Positions 10,926 through 14,472 of a stretch of DNA of 14,472 nucleotides are shown piece by piece. Origin of the DNA: Amoebophrya sp. AT5.2 (lineage: Eukaryota > Sar > Dinophyceae > Syndiniales > Amoebophryaceae). The DNA lies in NCBI GenBank assembly GCA_005223375.1, contig RXOD01005373.1, positions 1 through 14,472 on the forward strand. Reading direction: 5' to 3'. Each line of letters opens with the position of its first letter. Position 1 is the first letter of the stretch. The notes below the pieces were generated by a model. That model searched no databases and was not told the origin of the DNA. It saw nothing but the letters and a program-made list of their open reading frames with translations. The position numbers and the translations under genes are program-made.

Positions 10926-10973
10926 CTATGGGGAGGCACAGGGAGAGCGAGAAGGTCACGGCCTAAGTTAGTA
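10926..10973 (-). promoter_or_regulatory. Internal branch point and acceptor (TACTAAC ... CCTCCCCATAG)
   Basis: TACTAAC at 10967-10973 matches the yeast branch-point consensus. It is followed by a C/T-rich tract and CATAG ending at 10926, about 42 nt from the branch A, which is normal spacing. It is a better-looking 3' splice site than the one at the element end. Using it would extend the frame through the exon copy to a TAG in the TIR, giving a truncated product. Another acceptor-like CTACTTTCAG ends at 10993. Confidence 0.35.
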
Positions 10974-11127
10974 GCTAGCATGGTCATACAGCCTGAAAGT
11001 AGAGCAAGGGAGGGCGCAAAGAGTGCTGCGGTGCCAATGCCAGGCCCGCCAACCCCAGCAAGCCGCCTGTGCCCTCCTCTTTTTAGGACCAAAAAACAAG
11101 GGGACCCCAAAAAGCGCCCCAAAAAAT

Positions 11128-11149
11128 CACTTACCACTTACCCACTTAC
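11128..11149 (-). promoter_or_regulatory. Tandem 5' splice donor array (three GTAAGTG units)
   Basis: In gene sense, GATG is followed by GTAAGT donors starting at 11149, 11141 and 11134. The first (GATG|GTAAGT) is a consensus donor and, joined to the acceptor ending at 10807, keeps frame while adding seven codons (DTMERPD). The third is also in register with exon B; the second is not. Confidence 0.6.
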
Positions 11150-11166
11150 CATCTGGTCTCTCCATA
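11134..11166 (-). repeat. Right terminal inverted repeat of the introner
   Basis: In gene sense it reads TATGGAGAGACCAGATGG followed by GTAAGTGG units. It differs from the left TIR only at 11162 (TATGG against TATGA). A third GTAAGTG unit lies just inside it, at 11128-11134. Confidence 0.92.
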
Positions 11167-11171
11167 GTGTC
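11167..11171. repeat. Target-site duplication, right copy (GTGTC)
   Basis: GTGTC abuts the outer end of the right TIR. Keeping one copy and removing the rest restores the codons TAT GAC ACC TGC of the LRR exon. Confidence 0.8.
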
Positions 11172-14100
11172 ATAGTGCGCGAGGTTGCAGTTCGCGAGCT
11201 GGAGGGACACGGGCAGGGTGTACCGCGTGTGAAACGCGTCCGTGAGCAACAGCTCCGCAAGCGCGGCGATCGCTCCGCAGACGCCCAGCATCACCCAGTC
11301 GCAGTTGCGGCTGAAATTCGCGCCCTGGTTGGAAAAATTCAATTCGATCAGCAGCTTGTTCAGCAATTTGGTCGTGTCGATGGGGGTGGGGGGTTGGAGG
11401 TTGGAAGAGGAAGATCTTTGGTTGTTCGTGTGTTGTGGGGATAGGGGGGCGCGTTTTGCGTTGTTCTGGATGAGGGTTTGCAGCAGGTTTTGGTCCACGT
11501 CGCGGTCGAGCGGGTGGTCGAGGGGGGGCGCCGTCCGCGACCCCTTTTTCCGCAGCTTCGCAGCAACGACGGGCAGGAGCTCGAGCGAGTCCGGCTGCAA
11601 GACCAAGCGCAGTGGCGTCCTCATCACGATCTTGATCAGCTCCCTCCTTCCCTGCTCGTTTTGCAGCTTTTCCAACAGTTTTTCGTGCTCTTTCTCGGCG
11701 TCACTAGTTTCCGCTCGCGGGGACCTGTGGTCTGAGTCGGACGAATTTTTCCCGTGGAGCAGCGACTGTGCGCGCGCAATTTCGGCCTTTTGCTGGGCGT
11801 CGACTTGCGCGAAGACGATCTCCTCCAGATGCTCGAGGAGAAAGGCGCGCTTCTTGTCCCTGACGAAACCCCGGATAAGCTTATTCTGTTCGGCGGTGAG
11901 GCTGAGGGCGGGGTCTCTTTTTTTCAGCACTTCTTCGGCGTTCCCGTCCGCGCCGCGGACCTGCGCCGCTGTCGAGCTGGCCGCGGCTCCCCCACCTCCT
12001 TCCGCACAGCTTCCCGCAGTTTTTTCCCTCTTCGCTTTTGCCTTCAACCTCCCAGCGTTTTCCGTCAGCGTCGCTGCTTGCTCATCCAGGGCCGACGACT
12101 TCTTCCTATTCGTCTTCGAAGTACTATCACTCCCCGCTTTTTCAACATCATCTGTCCCCGTCTCGCCTGCCACTGGCACCTCCACCGCGCTCTTGCTCTC
12201 AAAGAACCGGCCAGCGAACGCGTTCGTCGCGAAGTCACACAGGCCGCGCGCCACCACGTTCAGCTCTTGTGCCTCGTCGCTTCGAGTTCGACCGCTGCTT
12301 TCATCCGACAAGTCGAGGAGGGCGGCTTTCAGCACCATGTACTGCACGTGCAGCCAGACTTCTTCCTCCACCTCCCATCTCAGTTCCGCCACTTCCCGCC
12401 GCAATCGATACCTTCTCCGCTCGTTTCTCTCGTCCCTTTCGCGCTTCGTTTTTGCGGCGATGCGCCACAGTTTCGCTACGAACCCCGGGATCTTCCCGTA
12501 GAAGACCTCGACCGGCGTCTCCTCGAGCAGAGCCTGCAACTCGCAGACCGCCTCGTCCTCGTCCTCGGCCAAAAAAGAGGACCCCTCCTGCAGTTCCGCA
12601 TACTTCAGCTTGCCGAGGTTGATGTGCTCCGGCTCCTTTTCAGCTGCGGGGCTCGCTGCTTCTGCTTCGTCTTCTGATCCTGCTGCGTCGCTTCTCCGTG
12701 TCGCGTTAGTGGAAGGTCTGTTGATGATCCCCTCTGACCCCTGCATCGCGTTAGATTCACCTGCGTCACGCAACGTTGTGTGCGCGCGCTTCGGCGGCGG
12801 CGGTCGAATTGGTCCCCCGACGCGGTTGGCAGTTTCAAGACCACCCCCGCTCCCAGCAGCTGCGCAAACCTCGGCGCTTCGACAGCGGTCTAGCGGCGGA
12901 AGCAAACCTCGCTGCGGCGCTGCCTTCGGCGGTAGCTGCTGCGGTTGCGACTTCGACGGGGCATCGGGTCTCGCCTCATCCACCATCTCCGCAAACGCAG
13001 CCGCCGTGGCTCGGATTTCGCCCTCGCCGGGTCGGTCGATCTCAGATGACTCCTCGCTCAGCTCGTATGGGTTCGAGTCGGAATGCGAGTCCCCCTCCGA
13101 GTCGGAATGCGAATGCGAGCCCTCTGATATAATCTCGGATTGCCGCGAGACGGGGCTCGCGTGGTCCGCGGAAGCGCGCTCGTCGTCCTCGGCCCCTGCC
13201 ACGCGCAGATCCACTGGCTCCCGCGGCGCCCTGTGGTCCTTGTCGCGCCTATTGAACCGTTCGCTGTCCTCCCCGCCTCTGACAGCTGCGCAATAATTGC
13301 CGTTCCGCGTGGTGGTCTTTTGATTCCGCCAGTCGATGTCATTGTCATTGTCATCCCCGCCAACATCTTCCTCCCCGTACCCTTCGTCCACGTCCATGAA
13401 GCGGAACGGGTTCTTTCTGCCCGGCACCCGGTCCTGCCGCGGTTGCTTTCCGGGAGCCCTCGACTCGACGAAGTTGCTCAACGCATTGCGCGGCGTCGGG
13501 CGCGCCGCGGATTTGAAGTCGTGTTCTTCCGGACTGCGTTCGTCGTCGTCGGAGGAGAAGCTCCTCCCGTCGACGTCGTCCGACCGACTCTTGCTCTGGC
13601 GGTACCTATCGACGAAATTCCCTTTCTCATTAGAGAGTGAGCTCGCGACGCCGCTAGGGCGGAAGCCGACCCCCCCCTCCTCCGACGCGTCCTTCGACGG
13701 CTCGTAGCGAAGCAGTTTCTCTTCCCGGCTCGAGCTCCTGGATTTTTGATGATTTAGATTTACTGCATTTTCGCTCCGTCGTCGTTCGCGGCTACGGATC
13801 TGAATTCGGCTTTTCTGTTTCCGCCCGCGATGGTTACTGCGCTGCTGTCGCGCCTCGCGGCTTTCGCTTTCGCGGCCCCAGGCGTAAAGCCTAGAACTCC
13901 GGTCGCCGTCCTGAAGATTAGAACCACGAAGATTCGAACCGCGGCGCCCACCGCTACTTTTCACGCGGTCCCTTCGGTTTCCATCTCCCTGATGTCGAGG
14001 CGGCCGCTCGCCTCGCGCCGGCCCAGCATTCAGCTGTGCCTCCGCCGTTTGCAGCGCGGACGGAGTTACCAAAAGCTTCTCGGGATCCTGTTGCAAAGGT

Positions 14101-14472
14101 CCCCGATCCGGGTTGTTTAGCATGAGCGCGTCGTGCTGATTCTCGTTATCAGCAGCTTCTCCAGCCGCTTCTCCGAGGGGCAGCAGGAGCGGTGGTTGCA
14201 CCTCGTCTTCCTGGAGGTGCAGCCGGCGGTTATCAGTACTATCCTGGCCCTGGGCGGGAAGAGCAGGCGGAGCCGGCGGATTTTCCCCAACGCCGTTTCC
14301 GCCTGTTCTTCCCGCCTCCTCCCTCTCCACGTTAATGTGTCTGTCGTCACCATCGATCGGCGCCCCAACGTTATCTGGATCGTCACCGTCGCGGGCCCAC
14401 GATATCTCTGAGTCCTCTTCGGACACTTGGTCCGGATCCTCTCGCCGCTCCTCGCCGCGGATGGCTCCAGCC
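11171..14472 (-). CDS. Exon A of a giant LRR/low-complexity protein (5' partial, runs off right edge)
   Basis: The minus strand is open from the right edge (first full codon at 14471) to a TGA at 11127-11129 that lies inside the inserted element, so about 1,100 codons are exonic. The first in-frame GTG (14424-14426) is not a credible eukaryotic start, and the frame stays open upstream, so the true start is outside the window. Counting from that GTG, residues 1-630 are charged and low in complexity, with an RS/RE-rich patch near 190-225 and an acidic SHSDS repeat near 440-450. Residues about 655-705 (KRERDERNERRRYRLRREVA) and 832-892 look helical or coiled. From about 1020 the sequence becomes LRR-like, with ELNFSN and then VSLQLANCNL, and it is cut by the element just after AHY-D. 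The LRR pattern is RI-like and suggests protein binding. No family is recognised. The large ORF on the opposite strand is a GC-driven shadow. Confidence 0.75.
11183..11221. repeat. Exonic source copy of the 39-nt direct repeat
   Basis: This is part of exon A encoding LPVSLQLANCN, an LRR strand. It lies 11 bp from the right target-site duplication. It is coding in both flanking directions, so it is most likely the source and 10839-10877 the copy. Confidence 0.88.
13074..13113. repeat. Coding direct repeat (CGAGTCGGAATGCGA, two copies 25 bp apart)
   Basis: Copies at 13074-13088 and 13099-13113 encode the SHSDS motifs of the acidic Ser/Asp-rich part of exon A. This is a typical low-complexity expansion. 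Confidence 0.7.

Larger units (their letters stand above)
10808..11166 (-). mobile_element. Introner-like non-autonomous TIR element (359 bp) acting as the A/B intron
   Basis: The element has perfect-looking transposon anatomy: 33-bp terminal inverted repeats differing at one base, and 5-bp direct repeats immediately outside. It splits an LRR coding frame; exons A and B are in different frames across it and regain register when it is removed with one target-site copy (364 nt). It encodes no transposase; the only internal ORF (85 codons, GTG start) is hydrophobic filler. Known family: introners are MITE-like elements that insert into exons and are spliced out as introns, reported in dinoflagellates and other algae. 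In gene sense it holds GTAAGT units at the 5' end, G/T-rich tracts after them, TACTAAC, two pyrimidine-rich acceptors, a copy of neighbouring exon sequence, then the 3' TIR ending CATA, where the first base of the target-site copy completes TAG. Confidence 0.88.

Noticed and set aside
10880..11137. 85-codon ORF inside the introner
   Set aside because: Starts at a GTG in the TIR donor array, no recognisable motif, too small for a transposase.
11242..12501. Plus-strand ORF of 419 codons
   Set aside because: Antisense shadow of exon A: Ser/Arg/Phe-rich translation reflecting the complement of acidic and basic codons; no domain, and GC-rich sequence leaves frames open by chance.
1..14472. tRNA, rRNA, CRISPR arrays, bacterial promoters or operons
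   Set aside because: Nothing resembling these was seen by eye on either strand; the window reads as eukaryotic coding sequence with introns.

Overview
This is a GC-rich eukaryotic window. All credible coding sequence lies on the minus strand, in three very long open stretches read from the right edge to the left: exon A (14472 to about 11171), exon B (10806 to about 9430) and exon C (9318 to about 6). None opens with a convincing ATG and none ends at a convincing natural stop. They join in frame across two putative introns (phases 1 and 1), giving about 4,660 codons. The simplest reading is one internal piece of a single giant gene, open at both window edges. The protein is mostly charged, low-complexity, probably disordered sequence. 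It carries an irregular leucine-rich repeat (LRR) region that runs across the A/B junction and perhaps into C, plus a coiled coil and several helical segments in C. I recognise no enzyme family, so no gene symbol is given.

The most interesting part is the A/B junction (10803-11171). The LRR coding sequence is interrupted by a 359-bp element with 33-bp terminal inverted repeats (32/33 identical) and a 5-bp target-site duplication (GTGTC on plus, GACAC in gene sense). This is the anatomy of an introner, a transposon-like element that becomes an intron on insertion. Each TIR contains tandem GTAAGTG(G) units, so a consensus 5' splice site is built into both ends. Inside it are a TACTAAC branch-point-like heptamer with a good acceptor, and a 39-nt near-perfect copy (38/39) of the exon that lies 11 bp beyond the target-site duplication. 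The first 22 bases of the window match the same TIR (20/22), in the same orientation relative to the gene, so a second family member seems to begin where exon C runs off the window.

Exons B and C are probably joined by a second, ordinary short intron of 108-111 nt (9319-9429). The alternative is three separate genes, or two tightly packed trans-spliced genes, but the tight spacing and possible LRR continuity argue against this.

Organism: the GC-rich sequence, huge low-complexity proteins, few introns and TIR-bearing introners fit a dinoflagellate-lineage alveolate, where such elements are known (parasitic Amoebophrya, Polarella). Other introner-bearing algae cannot be excluded. The assignment is inference only.
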